This document shows, piece by piece, positions 1 to 9,046 of a DNA stretch of 64,000 bases. The first letter of the stretch is position 1. Each line of letters begins with the position of its first letter. The DNA lies in NCBI GenBank assembly GCA_020627705.1, contig JAHDGJ010000015.1, forward strand, positions 27,587 to 91,586, written 5' to 3'. Origin of the DNA: Saprospiraceae bacterium. Its GTDB lineage: Bacteria > Bacteroidota > Bacteroidia > Chitinophagales > Saprospiraceae. The notes beneath the pieces were generated by a model. The model had not been told where the DNA came from. It did no database searches and saw only the letters and a program-made list of their open reading frames with translations. The translations under genes were made by a program, and so were the position numbers.

Positions 1-511
1 ACGTAGGGTTGGGGTAAATATTCAATTCTCTTGCATCCTCTAAATCTTCTGAAGAAGAAGTACAAGCATTCCCGTTGACCACCATTGGCAAAGTCAACAA
101 TACTTCTGATTCATCATTTGCATTGTACATAACGAAATCAAAATCACCTATTCCTTCGGTACCAAAAGCATCTTCAGGCACTTTTACTTTAATACTATAG
201 ATATCTATAGTCTGACCTCCCAAGAAATCATTTGGACGATCATCTGGACATTCTTCTAAACCCAGCGCATAACAAGTAACGGCATCACAAATTTGCAATT
301 CCCACTGTTCTGGAGCATCCACACGATCAATTCTCCATAATGCAGAAACATCATCAGTTGTTAAATTGGTAACTGAGAAAGTTAGTGTAATCACATTGCC
401 CGGACATGCTTCAAATTGACCTGCCAATTCGCCGGGAGTAGACTCCAAGACTTGAGCAGTCAAGCCAAAGGAAAATAAAGAAATAAAAAGTATAAGTAGA
501 TTTCTCATCAT
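1..511 (-). CDS. Secreted T9SS cargo protein, C-terminal part cut by window edge
   Basis: The frame is open from the window edge to a double ATG (511 and 508). The N-terminus MMRNLLILFISLFSFGLTAQ is a clear signal peptide. About 130 residues of a beta-rich extracellular region follow, with several Cys and a Val/Asn/Asp-rich composition. The last visible residues are ELNIYPNPT, the usual opening of a type A T9SS sorting domain, so roughly 70 residues are missing beyond the edge. The protein is probably exported by Sec and then moved to the surface or medium by T9SS. I do not recognise the central domain. It stands head to tail with the next T9SS gene, separated by a terminator. Confidence 0.8.
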   Translation of the reverse strand, partial: MMRNLLILFISLFSFGLTAQVLESTPGELAGQFEACPGNVITLTFSVTNLTTDDVSALWRIDRVDAPEQWELQICDAVTCYALGLEECPDDRPNDFLGGQTIDIYSIKVKVPEDAFGTEGIGDFDFVMYNANDESEVLLTLPMVVNGNACTSSSEDLEDARELNIYPNPT

Positions 512-527
512 GTGCACAATTATGTTC

Positions 528-535
528 TAAATATA
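528..535 (-). promoter_or_regulatory. Probable -7 box of the 1-511 gene
   Basis: Read on the minus strand this is TATATTTA, one mismatch from the Bacteroidota -7 consensus TAnnTTTG, 17 nt upstream of the ATG. The flanking sequence CTTATATTTnGA recurs upstream of the neighbouring T9SS gene. No clear -33 TTTG is seen, so the assignment is tentative. Confidence 0.35.
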
Positions 536-623
536 AGAAGATTACAAGTCAATAAATGCCAGGAATCCGTTAATGTTACGTTATTATAGACGATAATTAG
601 ATAAAAAACGTTGGGCGGACATA

Positions 624-658
624 AAAAAAGGGGCAGAAATTTATTCTACCCCTTTTAT
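624..658 (-). terminator. Intrinsic terminator after the Omp28/T9SS gene
   Basis: AAAAGGGG (626-633) pairs with CCCCTTTT (649-656), and the stem extends by AGA/TCT past one mismatch. On the minus strand the stem is followed by seven T. It lies just past the stop codon of the 678-2600 gene. The A/T-flanked stem could also act weakly on the plus strand. Confidence 0.7.
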
Positions 659-677
659 ATTATCAAAATCAGTTCAA

Positions 678-2600
678 TTAATGAATCTGAATTTTCTTCG
701 TAACGATTTTGTTATCTATTTGAATTTGGAAAAGATATACTCCAGCATTGTACTGTGAAACATCAAAACTCAAATCAGTATTTCCTTGTAACTCACCATA
801 ATTTTTAGTTGCTACAATTCTTCCTAAATTATCCACCAGGTCAACTTTAACCTGTGCTGCATTATTAAGGTTCATTTTAATAAATGCTACGTTATCCACT
901 GGGTTAGGATATACGGCAGCAAAATCTTGTGATAAAACTTCTTGATTACTGCTCACTTGACCTGCAGCAACAACATCAGAGTATTTAGAAGACACTGCGT
1001 TTACAATTCTTCCTGAAGCGTCAGTTAAAATTGCAATGACATGCAAATTATCCGTATTCCATCCTGAATTAATTGGATAATCACTAAAGTAAACGCTAGG
1101 ACTAGACCCTACGAAGTAATCACCAACAATTTCATTTAATCCATCAAATCCACCAATGAGAGCTCTTCCCACATGATCATATGGCCACCATTGAGAAGGT
1201 ACTGAAGTAGGTAAATATTCAAAACCACCCATTGGGCCATTCCCACCACCAGAATAACCTCCAGAAATTTGATTCCATCCTGGACCATCACCAGTTAAGT
1301 CATCTTCCGTAAGGATGATTGCAACACTGTGGTTTGCACCCATTACGTCTTGATTAAATGTAACTTTTACAGATCCTGAGAAAATACCGCCGTTGTCCTC
1401 TCCACCTATCGCAATATTTGCTACAGGTGGCGACTGCATATCTGAAATTGAAGGAGATACAATTTCCCCTGGATCCAATTCGGTCGTCCTGTTCATAATA
1501 CCACTTGGGAAACTACCAAATCCTAAGGCATCATCATATTCGTCATACGCCATCGCATCCGCTCCGTTGTCATTGTCATGAACTGCTATCCCAATAAAAT
1601 TATTTGGAAATCTTTTGCTCATTTCTGACATATAAACCGTTCCTCTAGGGCACCAAGTACACCAAGCTCCAGTTGCTTCTTCGAAAACGGTTCCTTTATC
1701 AGGATGTACCGCTTGCGGATTAAAAATTATGTTTTTGGTATTGTCTCCTGTTTCTTCATCTGCAGCCATTTCGCCATTTACATTAGAAATATCAACAGTG
1801 TGTGATTTAAAATCGACACCTGTATTCAAGGCATTTTCTATAGCATAACGATACACAGAACCTTTTTCAATATTGAGGTTGTCAAAAGATGTAGTGGTAG
1901 TAACTCCATCAGTAGTGATGTTTATATCAAAGCTCGTAATCGCTTCATAACCGTCGTTTACAACTAATCCTTCCACAGTATAATCTACATTCTGCCCACT
2001 CTCTGTAAATTGTGATCCACCATCCACAGATAATTTATAATCTCTTCTTACTGCATTAACTGGAATATCTGATATGATAATATCATCAATAGCACATCCA
2101 AAATTCCATTGTGCTCCGTCATCATAAGCAAATCTTAGCCAAACGTTCTGACCTGCATACTCATCAAGGTTGAGTAATTCAACACTCCAAGCAAGACCTG
2201 CATAATCTTTTAATTCGGTCCATGTTGATCCACCATCAGTAGAAACAGAGGTCTTAAATGTTTCATCAGCTCCTTGATAATCTCCATTTGCGAAAAAAAC
2301 ATTTGCTTCTAAAAATAAAGGAGCAGAAACGGCTGTTAAATCTATCATTGGAGAAATAAGATCTCCACCTCCTACATGAGCACCACCTTGAGCGTCATCG
2401 TTAAAAGCCATAAAGCTGGTAGCATTACCAGCGTAACTTAAGTACTGGCTCGATTGAGCAGCCTCTGCACCATGCGTCCATTCTCCTGTTGTAGTCCAAG
2501 CACCTTGACCCGCTTCAAAGTCTTCAGAAAAATAAATAGTTTGAGAAAAACCAACACTTGCGAAAAATCCACAAAGCATTGTTAGTAAAACTTTTTTCAT
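678..2600 (-). CDS. Secreted Omp28-domain protein with T9SS sorting domain
   Basis: 640 residues. A signal peptide ends near FSQ (residue 20). Residues ~21-180 form a MAM/cleaved-adhesin-like beta-jelly-roll (DFEAGQGAWTTTGEWTHG, a late DDIII). An Omp28-type thioredoxin-like region follows, with GAWCTWCPRG giving Cys314 and Cys317, then a beta-rich stretch. The C-terminal ~80 residues (VYPNPVDN to KKIQIH) are a T9SS type A sorting domain. The CxxC suggests a thiol-disulfide or metal site on a surface or secreted protein, but Omp28 function is not established. It has its own promoter-like box and terminator, so it is probably monocistronic. A second, lipoprotein-type Omp28 gene lies at 22852-23679. 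Confidence 0.85.
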   Translation of the reverse strand: MKKVLLTMLCGFFASVGFSQTIYFSEDFEAGQGAWTTTGEWTHGAEAAQSSQYLSYAGNATSFMAFNDDAQGGAHVGGGDLISPMIDLTAVSAPLFLEANVFFANGDYQGADETFKTSVSTDGGSTWTELKDYAGLAWSVELLNLDEYAGQNVWLRFAYDDGAQWNFGCAIDDIIISDIPVNAVRRDYKLSVDGGSQFTESGQNVDYTVEGLVVNDGYEAITSFDINITTDGVTTTTSFDNLNIEKGSVYRYAIENALNTGVDFKSHTVDISNVNGEMAADEETGDNTKNIIFNPQAVHPDKGTVFEEATGAWCTWCPRGTVYMSEMSKRFPNNFIGIAVHDNDNGADAMAYDEYDDALGFGSFPSGIMNRTTELDPGEIVSPSISDMQSPPVANIAIGGEDNGGIFSGSVKVTFNQDVMGANHSVAIILTEDDLTGDGPGWNQISGGYSGGGNGPMGGFEYLPTSVPSQWWPYDHVGRALIGGFDGLNEIVGDYFVGSSPSVYFSDYPINSGWNTDNLHVIAILTDASGRIVNAVSSKYSDVVAAGQVSSNQEVLSQDFAAVYPNPVDNVAFIKMNLNNAAQVKVDLVDNLGRIVATKNYGELQGNTDLSFDVSQYNAGVYLFQIQIDNKIVTKKIQIH

Positions 2601-2637
2601 ATCAGTTTTTATTAGTTAGCATAAAAATTAAAGGATC

Positions 2638-2645
2638 GAAATATA
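2638..2645 (-). promoter_or_regulatory. Probable -7 box of the Omp28/T9SS gene
   Basis: The minus strand reads TATATTTC, one mismatch from TAnnTTTG, 38 nt upstream of the ATG at 2600. Its context (CTTATATTTCGA) resembles the box upstream of the 1-511 gene, so the two T9SS genes may share a promoter type. Confidence 0.35.
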
Positions 2646-2755
2646 AGAATATTCTTACAGTATAATGACAAAGCCCTTGTACTTTAAGTCTTTTACAGGA
2701 CATATTTACAAAAGACTATCTATGTTGGAATTTAAAACCTTTGAGAGTTGATCCG

Positions 2756-2763
2756 TATTTTTG
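2756..2763 (+). promoter_or_regulatory. -7 box of the FAD oxidoreductase operon
   Basis: TATTTTTG matches TAnnTTTG exactly and lies only 4 nt before the ATG at 2768. If used, the mRNA would be leaderless or nearly so. A TTTG at 2740-2743 is too close to be the usual -33 element. Confidence 0.4.
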
Positions 2764-2767
2764 AAGC

Positions 2768-4108
2768 ATGCATATAGTAATCGTTGGTAACGGAATAAGC
2801 GGAATCACAGCAGCTCGTTTTATCCGTAAGCGCTCTGATTTCAAAATCACCATAATTTCTTCAGAATCAAAGCATTTCTATTCTCGCACGGCTTTAATGT
2901 ATATCTACATGGGGCATATGAGATTTGAAGACACAAAACCTTACGAAGATTGGTTTTGGGAAAAGAATCGGATTGATTTGATTCAAAGTAGGGTTGAATC
3001 GATTGACTTTAATTCCAAAACACTATCCCTTGATTCTGAAAATCCTATGGCATACGACAAGCTAATTTTGGCCCTAGGATCTAAGCCAAATAAATTTGGA
3101 TGGCCAGGTCAAGACCTTCAAGGCGTCGGTGGTTTATACCACATTCAAGACCTAGAACGTATGGAATCATTCAGCAAAGGACTCCAAAAAGCTGTTGTTG
3201 TCGGTGGAGGGCTTATTGGAATCGAAATGGCTGAAATGTTTAAATCTAGAAATATTGATGTTTCTATGATTGTTAGAGAAACAGATTACTGGAACAACGT
3301 ACTGCCTGCGGAAGAATCAAAAATGATTTCGAAGCACATAAAAGAGCATCATATTGATTTGAACTTAGGGGTTAATCTTGGTGAAATAATAGATGATGGT
3401 ACGGGTAAAGCCAGTGCAGTGACCATAAAAGAAACAGGAGAAAGAATAGAATGTGGGTTTGTAGGCCTGACTGCGGGTGTAAGTCCCAATGTTCATTTCT
3501 TAAAAGATTCAAACCTCGAAATCGAAAGAGGAATTGTCGTAAACAATTACTTAGAAACGAATCAAAAAGACGTATATGCCATTGGTGATTGCGCCCAATT
3601 GTCTGATCCCAAACCGGGAAGAAGGAATATAGAAGCAGTCTGGTACACAGGAAGAATGATGGGTGAAACGGTAGCATACACCATCACAGGAACACCTATA
3701 GGTTATGATCCAGGTATTTGGTTTAATTCAGCTAAATTTCTAGATATAGAATATCAAGTATATGGAGATGTAAGAAACCAGATTCCAGAAGATCAAAAAA
3801 CATTTTACTGGGAACACGCGGATGGAAATAAATCGATACGATTAAATTTCGAAAAAGAATCCAATATAATTACCGGCTTTAATCTAATGGGTATTCGGTT
3901 TAGACACGAAGTGTGCGAAAAGTGGATTAAAAACAGAACTCATATTGACGAAGTCGTATCTAATCTGAAATTGGCCAATTTTGATCCTGAGTTTTTCCGA
4001 AAAAATGAGGCAGCTTTTGTCTCAGCATTTAACAAGGCTTTTGGAAAGTCTCTTAGGTTAACTTCAAATGGGAGACTAAATAAAGTACTCTCTTTTTTAA
4101 AATCTTAA
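2768..4108 (+). CDS. NAD(P)/FAD-dependent oxidoreductase
   Basis: 446 residues. The N-terminal FAD Rossmann motif VIVGNGISGITAA is at residues 3-15. A second NAD(P)-binding motif, VVGGGLIGIEMAE, is in the middle, and the FAD-contacting VYAIGDCAQL comes late. This is the two-dinucleotide-fold layout of class III oxidoreductases (rubredoxin reductase, NirB N-terminus, AIF). No redox-active CxxC is visible, so it should pass electrons from NAD(P)H to a partner rather than reduce a disulfide. It is followed after 3 nt by a membrane polyferredoxin, the obvious candidate partner. The exact acceptor cannot be read from sequence. Confidence 0.85.
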   Translation: MHIVIVGNGISGITAARFIRKRSDFKITIISSESKHFYSRTALMYIYMGHMRFEDTKPYEDWFWEKNRIDLIQSRVESIDFNSKTLSLDSENPMAYDKLILALGSKPNKFGWPGQDLQGVGGLYHIQDLERMESFSKGLQKAVVVGGGLIGIEMAEMFKSRNIDVSMIVRETDYWNNVLPAEESKMISKHIKEHHIDLNLGVNLGEIIDDGTGKASAVTIKETGERIECGFVGLTAGVSPNVHFLKDSNLEIERGIVVNNYLETNQKDVYAIGDCAQLSDPKPGRRNIEAVWYTGRMMGETVAYTITGTPIGYDPGIWFNSAKFLDIEYQVYGDVRNQIPEDQKTFYWEHADGNKSIRLNFEKESNIITGFNLMGIRFRHEVCEKWIKNRTHIDEVVSNLKLANFDPEFFRKNEAAFVSAFNKAFGKSLRLTSNGRLNKVLSFLKS

Positions 4109-4111
4109 GCG

Positions 4112-5902
4112 ATGATGAAAACAATTCAAAATTTCGGACTGGGTCTTTTCATTATAGCCTTAATAGTTTTCACAGCTATGCTTGGACTTGGTCATCAAAA
4201 GTTATCCAAGTCAAACATTGGAATTTCAAATGAATTTCACAAAAATGCAATTTTAGCTTCTGCTTCTGAATTGGGCATTTTAGATAAGGAATTATCCAAT
4301 GTTGCTTTTATTCCTAAGGTGAAAGAAGCCATTAAAAAGGCCTCATTACAGCTGGAAGAACAAGCAAAAATCTCTATTCCAGATGGAGTAAACGAATGGG
4401 ATTATAAACTAGGAAGTTGGAAAAATTCAGAATACCTAAGCCTTATGGTTAAAAATTCTGCACATGGCCCGGTTCAAAATAATCCTATGTTGTTCTTTTT
4501 TCTAACTTTTGGTTTGGCCATACTTGGGGGCCTGATGTTTATTGTGCCCAAATTCAATTCAAGCCCTGGCATTAAAAACGATGGTATATATCATAACCCC
4601 TTAACTCGAGGATTAAAGTTTAATGCCAAAATGTTGTTTTTGATTCCGACCATTATCGGCGTAATAGTTTATGGCTTTTTTAAGTATCAAAATTATTTTT
4701 GGCCATTAGTAACTTTTGTGCTCATTGGTCTCATTTCACTCTTGGTATTTTTTCGAGAGAAGTCAAAAGATAATTCTCCTCCAAGAAGTTCTTCACCAAT
4801 TCATACGGGTTGGCTTGGAGTTATAGCTGGCCTTTACCTGACCGGATTTTATATTTTACTTTATTGGGCGCCATCGTATATCAATAATTGGATTTCTATG
4901 GTAAACCCAATCAGCGAATCTTTGAGTGGAAATGAAGCGAGCAATTGGTTTCTTTATGGACTGATGTACTCGATTATTGTAATTGTGATGGGCGTTAGAA
5001 TGATGAGCAAATATCGGCACAACAAGTATCAGCGCATTCGAACCTGGTCTGTCATGTTTTTTCAAACCGCCTTTGCCTTCCTTATCCCAGAAATTTTGGT
5101 CAGATTAAATCAACCCTGGTTTGACTTCAAAAATATTTGGCCCTTAGACTACGACTTCTTCTTTAAGTACAACATTCAAGAACTAACATCTAGTGGAAGT
5201 CTTGGCATTTTTATGCTCGTTTGGGGAATTGTATTGATCATTTTAGGTGTACCAATTATGACATATTTTTTTGGAAAAAGATGGTATTGTAGTTGGGTAT
5301 GTGGATGTGGAGGGCTAGCCGAAACCATGGGCGATCCTTTTCGGCAAAATTCAGACAAAAGTTTGAGGGCTTGGAAATATGAACGTTGGATAATACACGG
5401 AGTTTTATTGGCTGCAATAATAATGACCTCCATGGTGTTATACCATTATTTTACAGGAAAGAATATGCTTTTTGGATTCAATACCGAAAACGTAAAATCG
5501 TGGTATGGCTTCTTAATAGGAGCAGGCTTTTCCGGTGTAGTTGGTACAGGATTTTATCCAGTGATGGGAAATAGAACTTGGTGTAGATTTGGATGTCCTT
5601 TGGCTGCATATTTTGGTTTGATCCAAAAATATAAGAGCCGGTTTAGGATTACTACAAATGGTGGACAATGTATCTCTTGTGGAAATTGTTCTACCTATTG
5701 CGAAATGGGTATAGATGTGAGACATTATGCTCAAAGAGGTCAAGATATTGTTCGAGCCTCATGTGTTGGCTGCGGGGTGTGTTCGGCGGTGTGTCCAAGA
5801 GGTGTATTGAAATTAGAAAATGGTTCTGCTGATATTTCTTCTCGCGCAGATACACTTAGAGCGATACATATTACTGAAAACGACATTAAACTATTAGTGT
5901 GA
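4112..5902 (+). CDS. Membrane-bound 4Fe-4S polyferredoxin (NosR/NapH/CcoG-like)
   Basis: 596 residues. An N-terminal membrane helix (residues ~6-28) is followed by an exported segment, then several helices from ~125 onward. Cys pairs lie near membrane helices (RWYCSWVCGCGG and NRTWCRFGCPL), as in NosR, NapH and CcoG. Two C-terminal ferredoxin-type clusters are CISCGNCSTYC with downstream Cys, and CVGCGVCSAVCPRG. The protein probably carries electrons between the cytoplasmic FAD enzyme encoded upstream and a membrane or periplasmic acceptor. The next gene overlaps its stop codon (GTG inside GTGTGA), so the three genes are likely translated as a unit. No nos or nap genes are nearby, so a role in denitrification is not supported. 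Confidence 0.8.
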   Translation: MMKTIQNFGLGLFIIALIVFTAMLGLGHQKLSKSNIGISNEFHKNAILASASELGILDKELSNVAFIPKVKEAIKKASLQLEEQAKISIPDGVNEWDYKLGSWKNSEYLSLMVKNSAHGPVQNNPMLFFFLTFGLAILGGLMFIVPKFNSSPGIKNDGIYHNPLTRGLKFNAKMLFLIPTIIGVIVYGFFKYQNYFWPLVTFVLIGLISLLVFFREKSKDNSPPRSSSPIHTGWLGVIAGLYLTGFYILLYWAPSYINNWISMVNPISESLSGNEASNWFLYGLMYSIIVIVMGVRMMSKYRHNKYQRIRTWSVMFFQTAFAFLIPEILVRLNQPWFDFKNIWPLDYDFFFKYNIQELTSSGSLGIFMLVWGIVLIILGVPIMTYFFGKRWYCSWVCGCGGLAETMGDPFRQNSDKSLRAWKYERWIIHGVLLAAIIMTSMVLYHYFTGKNMLFGFNTENVKSWYGFLIGAGFSGVVGTGFYPVMGNRTWCRFGCPLAAYFGLIQKYKSRFRITTNGGQCISCGNCSTYCEMGIDVRHYAQRGQDIVRASCVGCGVCSAVCPRGVLKLENGSADISSRADTLRAIHITENDIKLLV

Positions 5903-7521
5903 AACCATTGCGATTATTTAAAATACTCTCTATTTGTGCTGGGTTGTTTTTTGGCTTTACAGTGCAATCACAAACACTTGGATTAACGCATTATAACCCA
6001 GAAGTTTCAGAAGGTTACACCCTATTTAGCACGCCTTCGCAACACGTTTATTTGATTGACAATTGCGGTGAGAAAATAAATGAATGGACCACCACAACAA
6101 ACTCGCAATTTACCGCCTATCTTTTCCCAAATGGAAATCTTCTTAAAATGGGAAGATTTAACAATACCTCCTTTCTCGGTGGCGGTGCCTCAGGTCTTTT
6201 GGAAATTTATTCATGGGAAGGAGATTTGGTTTGGTCTACCATCTACTCTGATGAGAATCAACACCTGCATCACAATGTCGAAATTTTACCCAACGGCAAT
6301 ATACTTCTTATTGCTTGGGAAAGAATAGGGGCTGAAGAAGTGTTGGCAGCCGGAAGACTTGGCGTTGATAACGACGGATTGTGGTCGGAAAAGATAGTTG
6401 AAATTCGCCCGTTTGGGACTGACAGCTATGAAGAAGTATGGGTATGGCGAGCATGGGATCATATCATTCAAGATGTCGATAGTTCTTTATCTACGTTTGG
6501 TGTAATAGCAGACCATCCAAACCGCATCGACCTAAATTTGGGTACTCTTAATGACGGTGATTGGCTGCATTTTAATTACATCGATTACAATGAGACATTG
6601 GATCAAATTTTAATCTCTAGTAGGGCCTTATCTGAGATACTTATCATTGATCATTCGACAACGACAGCGGAGGCAAGCAGCAACACAGGAGGCCTAGCAG
6701 GTCAAGGCGGAGATTTATTATTTCGCTGGGGAAATCAAGCAAACTATAACAAAGGAGATGAGGGTGATCAAAAATTATTTGGTCAACATAACGGGACTTG
6801 GATAGAAGAAGGCAAACCGGGTGCGGGCAACATTACAATTTTTAATAATGGTGCGGGCATTCCGGAGGGTGAATTTTATTCGTCAATAGTTGAAATTTCG
6901 GCTTCTCCAATAAATTATACATATCAACTTGAAGATGGGATTTATCTCCCTTTTGATGTCGAGTGGACATACACTGCCGATCCTCCACAAGAATTTTACG
7001 GCCAACGAATTTCTTCTTGTCAAAGACAAATAAATGGAAACACTTTAATTAACGAAGGGACCAATGGTCGATACTTTGAGGTTAATGCTGAAGGTGCTTT
7101 AGTATGGCAATATATTAATCCTCATAGTCAACAAGGCATCCTTTCTCAAGGAGACAACCCAGCGAATAACGCTACATTTCTAATTCAAAAGTATCCCCTT
7201 GATTTTGAAGGTTTTGAGGATAAGGACGTATCTCCTAAAGGACCAATTGAATTAAATCCAAGCACAAGTATTTGTTTGTCAGATGTAGAAACGCAGGAAA
7301 TTTTAACTATTGATCCAATACTTCAAAACCCATCCAATGGGTGTCTCCTTGCTCATAGCCCAGTGCCTTTCGAGGAGAATTTCGAATTGTTTTCATCTAA
7401 CGGAAAAAAACTGATGAAAGGTATAATACGCGCAAACCAAAAAGTTGATCTCTCGAATTACCAAAGTGGCTTATATTTTGTTTTAATCAATAAGAAAATG
7501 TTCAAGTTGATTTTGGAATAA
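5899..7521 (+). CDS. Secreted arylsulfotransferase-like propeller protein with T9SS-type C-terminus
   Basis: 540 residues from a GTG that overlaps the preceding stop codon. A signal peptide ends at VQSQ (~residue 25). The body matches the Arylsulfotran_2/ASST type of bladed propeller: LFPNGNLLKMGRF, HHNVEILPNGNILLIAWE and DGDWLHFNYIDY carry the repeated hN.h.ilpnGn pattern and candidate catalytic His. The C-terminal ~60 residues (FSSNGKKLMKG... YQSGLYFVLINKKMFKLILE) look like a degenerate T9SS sorting domain. ASST enzymes move sulfate between phenols, but many Bacteroidota homologues have no tested activity. Coupling to the redox pair upstream is unexplained. purU starts 3 nt after it. Confidence 0.7.
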   Translation: MKPLRLFKILSICAGLFFGFTVQSQTLGLTHYNPEVSEGYTLFSTPSQHVYLIDNCGEKINEWTTTTNSQFTAYLFPNGNLLKMGRFNNTSFLGGGASGLLEIYSWEGDLVWSTIYSDENQHLHHNVEILPNGNILLIAWERIGAEEVLAAGRLGVDNDGLWSEKIVEIRPFGTDSYEEVWVWRAWDHIIQDVDSSLSTFGVIADHPNRIDLNLGTLNDGDWLHFNYIDYNETLDQILISSRALSEILIIDHSTTTAEASSNTGGLAGQGGDLLFRWGNQANYNKGDEGDQKLFGQHNGTWIEEGKPGAGNITIFNNGAGIPEGEFYSSIVEISASPINYTYQLEDGIYLPFDVEWTYTADPPQEFYGQRISSCQRQINGNTLINEGTNGRYFEVNAEGALVWQYINPHSQQGILSQGDNPANNATFLIQKYPLDFEGFEDKDVSPKGPIELNPSTSICLSDVETQEILTIDPILQNPSNGCLLAHSPVPFEENFELFSSNGKKLMKGIIRANQKVDLSNYQSGLYFVLINKKMFKLILE

Positions 7522-7524
7522 CAA

Positions 7525-8382
7525 ATGAAAGAAACAGCAATACTACTAGCGCACTGTAAAGAGCAGAAAGGAATTCTTGATTCTGTTACTGATTTTTTGA
7601 GTGAAAACAATGCGGAGACCCTAAGACTTCAACAGCATGTGGATCACCAAGAAAATCACTTTTATATCCGTGCAGCGTGGGATTTAGAAAACTTCAATAT
7701 TCCCAAGGAAAAAGTAGGAGAATACTTTGATACATTGGTAGCCAAAAAATTTGGAATGGAATGGAGAATAGCATTTAATTCTTCCGTACAAAGAGTGGCC
7801 TTAATGGTATCCAAATATGCCCATTGCATTTATGATTTGCTTTCGCGCTACGAGTCGGGTGAGTGGAAAATAGAAATTCCTCTAATTATAAGTAATCACG
7901 AAAAATTTAGAGGCTTAGCAGAAAAATTTGGTATCCCCTATTATTGTTTCCCAATTACTAAAGAAAACAAACATCAACAAGAAGCAGAAGAGTTGAAACT
8001 TCTTGCAGAGCATAACATTGATCTTATTGTATTGGCTAGGTATATGCAAGTTTTGACTGATGATTTTGTCAGTCATTATAGAAATAGAATTATAAATATT
8101 CATCACAGTAGTTTACCGGCGTTTGCTGGAGCAAACCCATACAAAGCTGCTTATACCAGAGGAGTTAAATTTATGGGGGCAACCGCTCATTATGTTACTC
8201 CTGACTTGGATGAAGGACCTATAATTGCTCAGGATGTAGTATCCATATCACATCGAGATTCTTTGGCAGATTTAAAAAGAAAAGGAAAGGATATCGAAAA
8301 AGTAGTACTAGCTAAGGCCGTTTGGTCTCATTTGAATTATAATGTCCTGGCTTATAAAAATAAGACAGTGGTTTTTGGTTAA
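7525..8382 (+). CDS. purU: Formyltetrahydrofolate deformylase
   Basis: 285 residues, the usual length. PurU hydrolyses 10-formyl-THF to THF and formate, supplying formate for PurT and balancing one-carbon pools. An N-terminal ACT domain (residues 1-85, AILLAHCKEQKGILDSV) is followed by a formyltransferase fold. The catalytic Asn-His-Asp set is visible in INIHHSSLPAF, ATAHYVTPDLDEGPII and nearby residues. The NIHHSSLP signature and the C-terminal HRDSLADLKRKGKDIE are typical of the family. The start follows the previous stop after 3 nt, so it is probably co-transcribed with the redox/ASST genes although the functions look unrelated. Confidence 0.93.
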   Translation: MKETAILLAHCKEQKGILDSVTDFLSENNAETLRLQQHVDHQENHFYIRAAWDLENFNIPKEKVGEYFDTLVAKKFGMEWRIAFNSSVQRVALMVSKYAHCIYDLLSRYESGEWKIEIPLIISNHEKFRGLAEKFGIPYYCFPITKENKHQQEAEELKLLAEHNIDLIVLARYMQVLTDDFVSHYRNRIINIHHSSLPAFAGANPYKAAYTRGVKFMGATAHYVTPDLDEGPIIAQDVVSISHRDSLADLKRKGKDIEKVVLAKAVWSHLNYNVLAYKNKTVVFG

Positions 8383-8390
8383 ACAATTGC

Positions 8391-8981
8391 TTATCTCCGT
8401 TTATAAATCACTTTAGGAAAACTTATTGCAATCGTATCCAAAGGACTAAGTAAGTCATTATCAAGATATCCTTGAACAATGGATAAAACATTTTCCTCTC
8501 TTTGAGTATACAGGTCTCTGAATTCTAAGGTATTTCCATTAAAAGTACGAGTGCTATATTCCATTTGTTTAAAATATTCAAACTGATCATCTGTTCGATT
8601 AGTTACCCATTCCTGTTCCAGTTGACCCAAAACATCCAAGTCTCCAGGTTGTAATTCAACTGTAGTTTCCGAAGTCATCTGCTCTATAGTAGTCGTAATA
8701 ATGTTCGTGTTTTCATCAACTAATTCAACTGACTCGATAAATCCTCCATCTCTCATCAAAGAAAGAAACACACCATTATTTATACTATTTTGAACAGATT
8801 CGAACCAAGGATGCTCTGTATTCTGCTCTACCACCTCTGAAGAAAGACTTATTACAAACCAATGAGTTTTATCTGGTTCTATTCGATCAAATTCATATAG
8901 AATTGGATAATCTGCTTCACCACCGCAGGATTGTATCCATAAACAAAATATCAAAAGAAAATAAATAACCTTCTTATTCAT
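8391..8981 (-). CDS. Predicted lipoprotein of unknown function
   Basis: I place the start at 8981, because MNKKVIYFLLIFCLWIQSCGG is a good lipoprotein signal with Cys at the lipobox. A longer frame to 9014 would add 11 residues before it. The mature part (~175 residues) is acidic with alternating beta-type segments and a Glu/Gln-rich middle. I see no recognisable domain. It is convergent with purU (8 nt apart) and divergent from the LysE-type gene, whose upstream region overlaps its leader. Confidence 0.65.
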   Translation of the reverse strand: MNKKVIYFLLIFCLWIQSCGGEADYPILYEFDRIEPDKTHWFVISLSSEVVEQNTEHPWFESVQNSINNGVFLSLMRDGGFIESVELVDENTNIITTTIEQMTSETTVELQPGDLDVLGQLEQEWVTNRTDDQFEYFKQMEYSTRTFNGNTLEFRDLYTQREENVLSIVQGYLDNDLLSPLDTIAISFPKVIYKRR

Positions 8982-9046
8982 TTTGGAAAAGTATGAATTT
9001 ATCCTTGTATACACCCAAAGCCAAGGACATTTTGTATCTTAAAATT

